In this document: piece by piece, positions 25,409 through 32,040 of the stretch
How the letters are laid out: each line of letters begins with the position of its first letter
How positions within the stretch are numbered: position 1 is the stretch's first letter
From: Lewinellaceae bacterium
GTDB lineage: Bacteria > Bacteroidota > Bacteroidia > Chitinophagales > Saprospiraceae
NCBI GenBank assembly: GCA_029976695.1
Contig: JARQTN010000261.1
Location: 1 to 38,624 of the forward strand
DNA: 38,624 nt
Reading direction: 5' to 3'
The notes under the pieces: generated by a model
The model's database searches: none
Seen by the model: the letters and a program-made list of their open reading frames with translations, nothing else
What the model was told of the DNA's origin: nothing
Translations under genes and position numbers: made by a program

Positions 25409-26365
25409 ATGAAACAAATCACCACACTCGGACATAGCGCACATACCGTGAATCGTATCGGCCTCGGCTGCATGGGAATGTCAGAATTCTATGGGTCATT
25501 CGATGAAAATGAATCCATCAGGACATTGCACAAGGCGCTCGATATGGGGGTGAATTTTTTCGATACAGCAGATATGTATGGCAGTGGCGCCAACGAAAAG
25601 CTGCTTGGTAAAGCATTCAAAGGACGCTGGGATGACCTCGTGCTGGCAACCAAATTTGCGATCATGAGGGGTCCAAAAGGTGAATTTTTAGGCGTGAATG
25701 GGAAGCCCGAGTACATCCGCAAAGCTTGTGATCAAAGCCTGCAAAACCTGGGCATAGAATCAATTGACCTGTACTACATGCACCGGAAAGATCCGGAAGT
25801 GGAGATAGAAGAAACAGTCGGCGCGATGGCAGAACTGATCAAACTGGGAAAGGTTAAATCAATTGGCCTGTCCGAAGTGGATCCGGAAACACTGAAGCGC
25901 GCCCACGCGGTCCATCCCATCACTGCCCTGCAGACCGAATATTCCCTGTGGAGCAGAGAGCCGGAAAATGAACTCTTCGGCATATGCAAAGAGCTGGGCA
26001 TCACCTTTGTTGCCTATAGCCCGCTCGGAAGGGGTTTCCTGACCGGGGCGATCAAAAGCCGGGCGGATCTGGAAGAAGGTGATTTTCGGTTGAACAACCC
26101 GCGGTTTACCGAGGAAGCGATCAGGAAAAACCTGGAGTTTGTTGATGTCATTGACAAGCTCGCGCAAAGCAAGGGAGTGACAAAAGCACAAGTCGCACTG
26201 GCCTGGATCCTCAGCCAAAATGATGAGATCACGACAATACCAGGAACAAGGAAGGTGCATCGCCTGGAAGAGAACATGGGTGCTCTGGATGTGGAACTGA
26301 CCGCTGAAGACCTGGCTTACATTGAAGCATCGATGCCCTCGGAAACGATTGGAACGCGGTACTAG
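25409..26365 (+). CDS. Aldo/keto reductase
   Basis: NADPH-dependent oxidoreductase with a TIM-barrel fold, 318 aa, the usual length. The catalytic tetrad is visible: Asp52 and Tyr57 in [12 protein letters not shown], Lys82 in LATKF and His125 in LYYMHRKDP. The N-terminus ([12 protein letters not shown]) and the NADP-binding C-terminal part ([19 protein letters not shown]) match the group of general aldo/keto reductases often annotated as pyridoxal- or xenobiotic-reducing; the true substrate is not readable. The ATG at 25409 precedes the conserved [19 protein letters not shown] region. It is followed after 195 bp by the cytidylate kinase-like gene, which probably has its own promoter. Confidence 0.95.
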   Translation: MKQITTLGHSAHTVNRIGLGCMGMSEFYGSFDENESIRTLHKALDMGVNFFDTADMYGSGANEKLLGKAFKGRWDDLVLATKFAIMRGPKGEFLGVNGKPEYIRKACDQSLQNLGIESIDLYYMHRKDPEVEIEETVGAMAELIKLGKVKSIGLSEVDPETLKRAHAVHPITALQTEYSLWSREPENELFGICKELGITFVAYSPLGRGFLTGAIKSRADLEEGDFRLNNPRFTEEAIRKNLEFVDVIDKLAQSKGVTKAQVALAWILSQNDEITTIPGTRKVHRLEENMGALDVELTAEDLAYIEASMPSETIGTRY

Positions 26366-26495
26366 GAAAATGGGGATTGGAAGCACCAAAATCCCGGAAA
26401 ACTGATCTTGAGAACAAACGCCTTTTCTCCTGTCGGATCGGTAACGGATATATAGGGGAATATAAGTGCAGATCGGGCTATATTTTCCGGAAATC

Positions 26496-26524
26496 TTTGG
26501 ACAGATTATTTGCTTTTATTGTTG
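26496..26524 (+). promoter_or_regulatory. Weak promoter candidate for the cytidylate kinase-like gene
   Basis: TTTG-N17-TATTGTTG lies 36 bp before the start codon. The -33 box is exact, the -7 box has one mismatch, and the spacing is two bases short of the usual 19. Confidence 0.25.
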
Positions 26525-26560
26525 TACCTTATAAAGATCTTACCGAACTTATGATGTATC

Positions 26561-27259
26561 ATGGATAGAATTCAACAGATCATTTCTGAACAGGTACTCA
26601 GCTGGGCACAAAGGGAGGCAAAACACAGGCAGAAAAAAGGTCGTGCGGAAACCTTGCCAGTAATTACAATTTCACGGGAATTCGGCGCTGGTGGCAGCAC
26701 ACTGGCTAAGGAATTGAGTAAGCGGACTGGATTCAAGGTATGGGACAAGGAACTCCTTACCGCCATCACGGAAGTGACAGGTGCCGATGAAAAATTCCTG
26801 GCATCGCTGGATGAACGGCGTCGCTCCCTCATCGAAGACACGCTTTACGGAGCTTTTATGGGATTCAAACATAGCAATACCAGTTATTTCAGTTCCCTGT
26901 TGCGCATCGTCCATACGATCGGTGCCCATGGCAAAAGCATCATCGTCGGACGCGGCAGCAATTACATCCTTGATGCTGAATCAGCCCTGCATTTGCGCCT
27001 GGTTTGTCCGCTTCACAAGCGCACTGCCAGAGTTTCAGGTCAAATGGGCTTATCAGAAAAAGAAGCGGAAAAACTGATTCACACCCGTGATGCAGAAAGA
27101 ACGGATTTCATTCAGTACAATTTCAAGCGCAACTCTGCAAATCCTGAAGACTACGACCTTGTGCTCAACTCAGGCAATTTCAACATTGGTGAGCTGGCTG
27201 ACATTCTGTTATATGCCTATGAGAAAAAAGTCGGGGAAAAAATCCTCCAGGAGGTCTGA
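26561..27259 (+). CDS. Cytidylate kinase-like family protein
   Basis: 232-aa P-loop protein of the cytidylate kinase-like family (Cytidylate_kin2), distinct from the housekeeping CMP kinase; a nucleoside-phosphate kinase role is expected but the substrate is unproven. After a basic helical N-terminus comes ITISREFGAGGSTLAKELS (~36-54), the family's nucleotide-binding loop, then FKVWDKELL. The GxGGxxxA form lacks the classical Walker lysine, which I believe is normal for the family. Further motifs are SIIVGRGSNYILD and a lid-like segment (HTRDAERTDFIQYNF) followed by YDLVLNSG. The ATG at 26561 follows two other in-frame-independent ATGs and gives the expected length. It lies 267 bp before the next gene. 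Confidence 0.9.
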   Translation: MDRIQQIISEQVLSWAQREAKHRQKKGRAETLPVITISREFGAGGSTLAKELSKRTGFKVWDKELLTAITEVTGADEKFLASLDERRRSLIEDTLYGAFMGFKHSNTSYFSSLLRIVHTIGAHGKSIIVGRGSNYILDAESALHLRLVCPLHKRTARVSGQMGLSEKEAEKLIHTRDAERTDFIQYNFKRNSANPEDYDLVLNSGNFNIGELADILLYAYEKKVGEKILQEV

Positions 27260-27359
27260 GCCCTGTATGTTTCAGAATCTGACATTCTATCCGGGAGGAA
27301 ATTTGACTTTTTATTGAAATGAATCTTTTGACTTTGACATACTGATCACTGTAGCCAGC

Positions 27360-27386
27360 AGGGCCGACAATTTGATCGGGCCTTTC
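27360..27386 (+). terminator. Possible terminator after the cytidylate kinase-like gene
   Basis: AGGGCCGA (27360-27367) pairs with TCGGGCCT (27376-27383) with one G-G mismatch, followed by a TTTC tract. It is about 100 bp after the stop, and its loop holds the -33 box of the next promoter. Confidence 0.4.
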
Positions 27387-27401
27387 TCCTCCATACTTTT
27401 G
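27371..27401 (+). promoter_or_regulatory. Consensus Bacteroidota promoter for the small lipoprotein gene
   Basis: TTTG at 27371-27374, exactly 19 bp, then TACTTTTG at 27394-27401: a perfect match to the Bacteroidota -33/-7 form TTTG-N19-TAnnTTTG. It predicts a leader of about 115-120 nt before the ATG at 27527. This is the best promoter in the window. Confidence 0.7.
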
Positions 27402-27526
27402 CATCAGGACAGAAGCTCCGCACCCTGAAATCAATCCAAAGGCATATTCTTCCGGAGTGCACTGCGAATCTTTCCGGAAGATCCGGGGATTTCTGGTTAC
27501 CTTCCAGCCATCAAACCTCCAAAACC

Positions 27527-28096
27527 ATGCGCACTCAGATCCTTTGTCTCTTCCTCCCCCTGTTCCTGGCAGGATGCCAGCAAATGCATACCAGGAATGG
27601 CATGGAGGACCTTGCCAACGAATTTATCCAGGCCTTTTACTCATTCAATCCCGACGACTTGCACAAAGCCATCCCGGAAGCAGATGAAGAATCAAAGTCT
27701 TCCATCCTTTATTACCAGGGATGGGCTGAAGGCGGGAATTACAGGGTCCTGACGCGCCATTCCCTTTTGGTAGAAAATGACTCCATTGTCAAATGCCCCG
27801 TCACGGTCAAAGATGACCTCATCGGGGCACTTCAGCTTGAAATGCACGTGACCGATACCTTCCACCTCATGATCAGGGAAGGAGCCATCCGTTCGATTGA
27901 AACATCTTCCAATGATCCCCCTCTTTTTTACGAGGCCCGCAAGTGGGTACGCGAAAACCGCCCTGAATTGACTGAGATCCCTTGTGCACAGGATGAAAAT
28001 GGAGGCACACCGGGTGACTGCTGCCGGGCGGTGGTACAGGGATTCAGGGAGTTTATGGAGAAAGAAACAAGGAACAAGGCCGGAAGTACCAGGTAA
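27527..28096 (+). CDS. Small putative lipoprotein, function unknown
   Basis: 189-aa exported protein. The signal peptide RTQILCLFLPLFLAGCQQM has a textbook lipobox (LAGC, Cys17), so it is expected to be lipid-anchored in the envelope. The mature part (ANEFIQAFYSFNPDDLHKAI, then beta-rich segments such as DSIVKCPVTVKDDLIG and LQLEMHVTDTFHLMI) could be an NTF2-like or DUF4878-like fold, but I cannot confirm this. Cysteines occur in IPCAQ and GDCCRAV. The C-terminal codons (EKETRNKAGSTR) run through a short AAGGAAC heptamer repeat that extends past the stop, so the original C-terminus may have been altered by it. It has its own consensus promoter and is convergent with the DUF1566-type gene. Confidence 0.82.
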   Translation: MRTQILCLFLPLFLAGCQQMHTRNGMEDLANEFIQAFYSFNPDDLHKAIPEADEESKSSILYYQGWAEGGNYRVLTRHSLLVENDSIVKCPVTVKDDLIGALQLEMHVTDTFHLMIREGAIRSIETSSNDPPLFYEARKWVRENRPELTEIPCAQDENGGTPGDCCRAVVQGFREFMEKETRNKAGSTR

Positions 28097-28110
28097 GGAA
28101 CAAGGAACAA
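28062..28110. repeat. Short AAGGAAC heptamer repeats at the 3' end of the small lipoprotein gene
   Basis: Two units (AAGAAAC, AAGGAAC; 28062-28075) lie inside the coding end, and two perfect AAGGAAC units (28095-28108) start within the stop codon, with 19 bp between the pairs. Confidence 0.55.
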
Positions 28111-28207
28111 TTACCGAAGGATCAATGAAGATACGAGAGACAATTCCGGAATGAACATACAATTGATAAGGGAAAAATTCCTCTTCGCATCCACTTACCG
28201 AAATCAA

Positions 28208-28984
28208 TCAAAATGACCGTATAGCCCGTCCATTGTAAAACCAGGTTTTATCTTGAGAGAACTGGCTACCCCCCTGGGAAAAATTCTGTGCCCACGCATC
28301 AAACTGATCAACCTCGGTTGAACTCCAATATGTAAAATTCAGGGGCGTGCCACCAAATGCCGTCATGGAAGCATTCACTGTGGACAGGTGGATGTAAATC
28401 TCATTGAGTTCATCCTTTGCGGGCAGGAACCAGTCGGTATAGCCGCCAAAATTCAGGCTGTCGGCAGCTTCCGCAGCATATTGGCCCGGCAATCCCAGGC
28501 TTGCAATGATGGCATCCGTATTCGATTTGCCCGTTCCGATTGCAGTACCGCTGGCATTGGTTTCGGTATAGGATCCTCCATTTGTCCATGAAACGCCCCC
28601 CAGATCTGCATCCAGGTCGTTCAACGCACACACGAGTCCGCCACCGCTGCCATCCAGGTAGAAAACGATCCCGCCCTGGAAATAATCCCCAATCTCAAGT
28701 GGTTCTGCGGGCGATCCGTCAAAATGCACCCAGACGGAACCATTGAAATAGTTCGGCCTTCTTGTGGTACTGTTAAAGACTTGCAGCCCGGGCTCGGGAT
28801 CACTGATAGCATCCCGCTGCGCTTCTGTCATCCGTGGCGGGAGGAAACCCCTTGTCGTGCTTTTCACATCAAGCATTGCGCTGGAATTTGGCACATCTCC
28901 TTCAGCGCTGATGCTTACCTGGGCAAACAATCCGAAACTGATCAGGAACAAAAAGGGAAAGATCGCAAACGCTTTCATCATCAA
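28208..28984 (-). CDS. Secreted DUF1566-type (Lcl-like) protein
   Basis: 258-aa exported protein. A signal peptide (FAIFPFLFLISFGLFA) leads to a head segment typical of Bacteroidota surface and fibre-like proteins (SSAMLDVKSTTRGFLPPRM, PGLQVFNSTTRRPNYFNGS). The C-terminal domain (~105-258) resembles DUF1566/Lcl C-terminal domains: GGIVFYLDGSGGGLVCA, GYTDWFLPAKDELNEIY, FTYWSSTEVD and a final GRAIRSF. Such domains occur in adhesin-like surface proteins; no enzymatic motif is visible. No type IX sorting domain follows, so the protein ends with the DUF1566 fold. The start is one of three ATG codons beginning at 28984. The 484-bp region upstream holds a stem-loop and a heptamer array but no clear promoter. 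Confidence 0.85.
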   Translation of the reverse strand: MMMKAFAIFPFLFLISFGLFAQVSISAEGDVPNSSAMLDVKSTTRGFLPPRMTEAQRDAISDPEPGLQVFNSTTRRPNYFNGSVWVHFDGSPAEPLEIGDYFQGGIVFYLDGSGGGLVCALNDLDADLGGVSWTNGGSYTETNASGTAIGTGKSNTDAIIASLGLPGQYAAEAADSLNFGGYTDWFLPAKDELNEIYIHLSTVNASMTAFGGTPLNFTYWSSTEVDQFDAWAQNFSQGGSQFSQDKTWFYNGRAIRSF

Positions 28985-29361
28985 AAGTTCAGGTGTTTAA
29001 TTTGATTTTCATTTCGATGCACGCGGCGGAAAGAGTAGAAACCCAGCGGATGCGGCAGATCCTTGTTTCATCCGGTGAGAAACCCCGGATGAAAGCAAAA
29101 CACTTTCTGCGCAGGACACCTGTTCATTTCCTTTACTGCCTGTGCGTGGGATGAATCAAGTACAGATGGGGTGAAACTTCTGTGACAAAAAAAAGAAAAT
29201 TCACAATTCCCCGAAAGTGTTGGGTCATTTTTTTTGTGCAAAAAATTCAAGATCTGCAAAACGGCCATTTTATATCGTTGGCATGATCAGACACAAAAAC
29301 CTGAAAACTGAACACTCAATACATAAACAAGAATCGTGATTGACTGCCATCATCGCTCGCG
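28985..29361. other. Long leader/spacer upstream of the DUF1566-type gene
   Basis: No open frame here has protein-family character. It is A+T-rich around 29180-29260, contains the 10-bp-stem dyad at 29066-29094, and continues into the heptamer array. No exact TAnnTTTG promoter on the minus strand was found. Confidence 0.5.
29066..29094 (-). promoter_or_regulatory. 10-bp perfect stem-loop upstream of the DUF1566-type gene
   Basis: TTTCATCCGG (29066-29075) and CCGGATGAAA (29085-29094) are perfect inverted arms around a 9-nt loop, 82 bp upstream of the start codon. There is no T tract on the minus strand, so it is more likely an operator or leader structure than a terminator. Confidence 0.45.
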
Positions 29362-29459
29362 AACCCGAAACCCGAAACCCGAAACCTTAAACCCGAAACT
29401 CGAAACTCGAAACCCGAAACCTTAAACCCGTAACCTTAAACCCGAAACCTTAAACCCGT
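29362..29459. repeat. Heptanucleotide tandem array, 14 consecutive 7-bp units
   Basis: Fourteen in-phase units of the form AAC[C/T][C/T][G/T][A/T]: AACCCGA (six copies), AACCTTA (four), AACTCGA (two), AACCCGT (two). In the second half, AACCTTA alternates strictly with AACCCGT or AACCCGA, giving a 14-bp higher-order period. It ends 9 bp before the stop codon of the channel gene (which reads leftward into it) and has no conserved spacers, so it is not CRISPR. It resembles the short tandemly repeated heptamers known from cyanobacteria. Confidence 0.9.
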
Positions 29460-29468
29460 AACCCAACC

Positions 29469-30554
29469 CTACAAATGCTCCAGCTGGTACTCAGATAGCA
29501 ATAGTGTCCAGTCTTTTGACTCGATGGCCTCCAACATTACTTCTGTGATGATCGCCTCGAGACCGTGGTCGAGCTTTTTCCGCATAGGCATCGCATATTG
29601 CTCCATCTGGAAGCGAAGGGGCAGGATCTCAAGCTGCCTGAATGCCGGATTATGATACACCTGGTATGCCAGCCATGGCTCGTCGTATACAAAAATGTCC
29701 ACCTCCTCATCACGTAATGCAGTTAAGCCCTCTGTCAAGTTCGGGTACAGGTTGATATCCCTGAAAAAATTCCTTTTGAGGTAGTCCTCAGTCGCTGATG
29801 CATGGACAGTGGCAACCCTGGATTGTTTGAAATTCTCCGGAGCCAGGTCGGCATCCGTGAGATTTTTCACAGTCAGGCTCGATGTAATGCTCGCCACGAA
29901 AAAGGAGATGATGATCAACGAGAAAAGCATCCAGAAAAAGGCAATCAGCCGTCCGACATGGGACTTCGGCACAGTATCCCCGTACCCGACAGTCGTCATG
30001 GTCACGGCGGACCACCAGAATCCAGAAAGCAGTCCCCGGATCCCTTTGCCAAAATGTCGGTTGTTCCTTTCCACCCGCCAGATGATCATCCCGAATAAAA
30101 TGACAAAACCAAAGAGCAGCAGGGTCATGTTCAAAACCCGACGGTTCATGAAGCCCTTGAAAAAATCAGCAAATGATTCCAGCTTCGTCTGTGATAGCCT
30201 GGCCATGGTGAGATTCCCGATATAGAACGGAAACGTAAAGTCAATCGAATCATACCTTTCGCTGGTGATCGCTATCGGATTGATCGAAAGATCGATGTGC
30301 CCTCCCTCGAGATCATCCAAAAGGTGCTTCAGGGGTTCATCCTGCTGGTAGTGCACAAAAATATGCGGCATCTCGATCTCCTGAGCAAGTCGGCCCCACA
30401 GCCATGCACTAACGCCTTCAATTTCATTCTGGTCATCCAGAATGACAAATGGCGGGGAGTGGTACACACCGATGCGCAACGTATCAAGCGGTTTAGCAGA
30501 TAATCCTGACCCGATGACCATCCAGGCGATGCACAAAAAAGCGATCCTTCTCAT
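29469..30554 (-). CDS. GluR0-like ligand-gated potassium channel (SBP_bac_3 domain split by a pore)
   Basis: Inner-membrane channel of the prokaryotic ionotropic glutamate receptor type. Signal peptide 1-20; ligand-binding lobe S1 ~24-120 (LRIGVYHSPPFVI, ITSERYDSIDFTFPFY, where Arg100 is the expected carboxylate binder). Then come the first transmembrane helix ~141-160, the pore loop FWWSAVTMTTVGYGDTVP with a canonical K+ filter TVGYGD (188-193), the next helix ~203-222 ending SFFVASITSSLTV, and lobe S2 ~235-361 with Asp291 in VYDEPWLAY. This is the whole GluR0 layout (S1-M1-P-M2-S2), with length 361 aa close to GluR0. The ligand, probably an amino acid, is inferred. A perfect TAnnTTTG box precedes it. 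It lies 100 bp downstream of the HD/PycTM-like gene on the same strand. Confidence 0.93.
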   Translation of the reverse strand: MRRIAFLCIAWMVIGSGLSAKPLDTLRIGVYHSPPFVILDDQNEIEGVSAWLWGRLAQEIEMPHIFVHYQQDEPLKHLLDDLEGGHIDLSINPIAITSERYDSIDFTFPFYIGNLTMARLSQTKLESFADFFKGFMNRRVLNMTLLLFGFVILFGMIIWRVERNNRHFGKGIRGLLSGFWWSAVTMTTVGYGDTVPKSHVGRLIAFFWMLFSLIIISFFVASITSSLTVKNLTDADLAPENFKQSRVATVHASATEDYLKRNFFRDINLYPNLTEGLTALRDEEVDIFVYDEPWLAYQVYHNPAFRQLEILPLRFQMEQYAMPMRKKLDHGLEAIITEVMLEAIESKDWTLLLSEYQLEHL

Positions 30555-30572
30555 CAGTTTTCTTTAGAAACA

Positions 30573-30580
30573 CAAAATTA
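30573..30580 (-). promoter_or_regulatory. -7 promoter element of the channel gene
   Basis: Read on the minus strand, TAATTTTG matches TAnnTTTG exactly, 18 bp before the ATG of the GluR0-like gene. At the ideal 19-bp distance upstream lies TTTC, one mismatch from TTTG. This gives the channel a promoter separate from the HD/PycTM gene. Confidence 0.5.
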
Positions 30581-30654
30581 ACGCGGATTGGCCAAAAATG
30601 AAACGCGATTCGATTGAAGAATATTCGAAATGCAATGAAAAGTGGTAATTGCGA

Positions 30655-31821
30655 TCAGAAGAATACAAATACGACCGTAAAAGCGATCACGGCACAGATC
30701 AGGCCATACATGAAAAAGTTATAACAAAGCCTGAGGTAGTGGTATTTTTTGCCAAGTGCTTTACCCAGGTAAAACAGGTCCCTCGTGATGGCACTGTCAA
30801 GTACCTGGTCGTCACCGATCACCTTGTTGATTCCCCTCGCATAATCATCGATGGACATTTTATAGAAGTTCCCGAAGAAGAACAGGTTTGCACGTTTGTT
30901 CTCGATTGATTCAATGGTCGTCACACCTTTCATCCGGATGGGACGGGTTGCGAGGGTGGCAAATACGATCGAGATCATGCATACGACAAGCAGGATGATC
31001 GTGGGGATGATCACTGTCGGGTCTGTCTTGATCAGATCCCAGAGCGCGGGTAATGCAAACGTGATGATTAATGCATTCACAGAAAGCATGATGTTCGCCT
31101 TGTTATCCGCGATGGCGCTCAGGTCTATGTGATTGCGCAAGGCCGTTTTGAATTGTGTCTGAGCTGACTTGCTTGTGCTTATCGTTGCCAATTTCTTCTT
31201 TTTTTGGTCTCTTCCCATATCCCGCTTCAACCGCTGGATGTTTTTGAGTTTTCGCTCATTGAAAAGGAGCTTGGCTTCATCCGTGTAGTATTCGTGGTTT
31301 TCCAGGAACTCGAGGTTAATTTCCTTCCATTGCGCTTCGGACAGGTTTTCGTTCCGCACATCATTCAGTTCCATCCTGAGTTTCTCCGCCTGTTCGAAGT
31401 ACGTCCTTTTCCCCAGGTTGCAGAGGTCGGCATCCTTCATGATCCACTCCAGCACGCCCGAAGGCTGATGCGTCACTTTCGTTGCATCAATACAATCCAG
31501 CACCTGGTCCAGGTATTCCTTTGGATAGTTTTCCTTTTCAAGGAACTCGCGGGCATACTGTTTGCTTACCTTTTCGTGGCCCTGGTAAACTTCGGCAAAG
31601 CCCACATCGTGAAACAAGGTAGCCAACCCGAGGATTTCCTTATCCTGGGCTGACAAGCCGGCCAAACCAGCAATTTCAAGGGCAGAATCATGCACCTGCA
31701 TTGTATGATCAATGCTGTGGTAGGTATACGAGGCATACGGAATATGGTCTGCAAAAATTTGCCGCACATACCTTTTGGCCTTCTCCATAAGCGTGAGTTC
31801 TGCCACTTTTGCTGTCTCCAT
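30655..31821 (-). CDS. HD-domain protein fused to a Pycsar-effector-like (PycTM) membrane domain
   Basis: 388-aa protein with two parts. Residues ~10-200 are an HD phosphohydrolase-type domain: His39 in YHSIDHTMQVHD, His71-Asp72 in LFHDVGF and Asp132 in KDADLCNLG, so metal ligands are intact. Residues ~224-388 match the PycTM/DUF5706 type: FKTALRNHIDLSAIADNKANIMLSVNAL (shortened: NHIDLSAIADNKANIM), helices ~243-264 and ~270-291, RPIRMKGV, NLFFFGNFYKMSIDDY and a final helix ~370-388. In Pycsar defence, PycTM proteins respond to cCMP or cUMP made by a neighbouring PycC cyclase and disrupt the membrane. No cyclase gene is visible here. HD-fused forms occur widely in Bacteroidota, so a housekeeping or signalling role is as likely as defence. 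Two dyads and a weak promoter lie upstream. Confidence 0.88.
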   Translation of the reverse strand: METAKVAELTLMEKAKRYVRQIFADHIPYASYTYHSIDHTMQVHDSALEIAGLAGLSAQDKEILGLATLFHDVGFAEVYQGHEKVSKQYAREFLEKENYPKEYLDQVLDCIDATKVTHQPSGVLEWIMKDADLCNLGKRTYFEQAEKLRMELNDVRNENLSEAQWKEINLEFLENHEYYTDEAKLLFNERKLKNIQRLKRDMGRDQKKKKLATISTSKSAQTQFKTALRNHIDLSAIADNKANIMLSVNALIITFALPALWDLIKTDPTVIIPTIILLVVCMISIVFATLATRPIRMKGVTTIESIENKRANLFFFGNFYKMSIDDYARGINKVIGDDQVLDSAITRDLFYLGKALGKKYHYLRLCYNFFMYGLICAVIAFTVVFVFF

Positions 31822-31840
31822 CTGCGTTTCCTTTCTGGTG

Positions 31841-31871
31841 TCAAGTTACAATTTTTCCGATTTAGCCGAAA
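31841..31871 (-). promoter_or_regulatory. Weak promoter candidate for the HD/PycTM-like gene
   Basis: On the minus strand TTTC-N19-TAACTTGA has exact Bacteroidota spacing but one mismatch in the -33 box and two in the -7 box. It ends 19 bp before the ATG; AAAGGA lies between as a possible ribosome site. Confidence 0.3.
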
Positions 31872-31883
31872 ACAGCCTGCAAA

Positions 31884-31895
31884 GCAGAATTCTGC
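31884..31895. repeat. 12-bp perfect palindrome upstream of the HD/PycTM-like gene
   Basis: GCAGAATTCTGC is a perfect palindrome 12 bp upstream of the candidate -33 box and 62 bp before the start codon, a position suiting an activator or repressor site (inference). Confidence 0.4.
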
Positions 31896-31904
31896 AACTC
31901 CTTA

Positions 31905-31950
31905 AGCGCGATCATCCTGCCAGTTCCATCCATGGTTGGCAGTTCGCGCT
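31905..31950. repeat. 46-bp extended dyad (17 base pairs) upstream of the HD/PycTM-like gene
   Basis: Three nested arm pairs: AGCGCGA/TCGCGCT (31905-31911, 31944-31950), CTGCCA/TGGCAG (31917-31922, 31937-31942) and CCAT/ATGG (31926-31929, 31932-31935) around a 2-nt centre. Neither strand has a good T tract, so a terminator is unlikely. Confidence 0.55.
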
Positions 31951-32000
31951 ATTTTAGACCATAAGAATAGTGCCAAACTTTCAATTTCATCTCCTGCACA

Positions 32001-32027
32001 GGGAAAAACGGGCCTCGGGTAACCCGT
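32001..32027 (-). terminator. Terminator after the SdiA-regulated-type gene
   Basis: On the minus strand ACGGG-N10-CCCGT is followed by a T-rich tract (TTTTT including the last stem base), 14 bp after the stop at 32041. The stem is short (5 bp) but GC-rich. Confidence 0.5.
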
Positions 32028-32040
32028 ATATGGATAACTG

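Noticed and set aside
26377-26568. 63-aa open frame between the reductase and kinase-like genes
   Set aside because: No homology, overlaps the kinase-like start and contains its candidate promoter.
29362-29459. CRISPR array or telomere-like end
   Set aside because: Seven-bp units with no spacers cannot be CRISPR; the array is internal to the sequence with genes on both sides, so a chromosome end is not supported.
30655-31821. Complete Pycsar defence system
   Set aside because: No cyclase gene is adjacent and no other defence genes are seen, so only an effector-like protein is reported.
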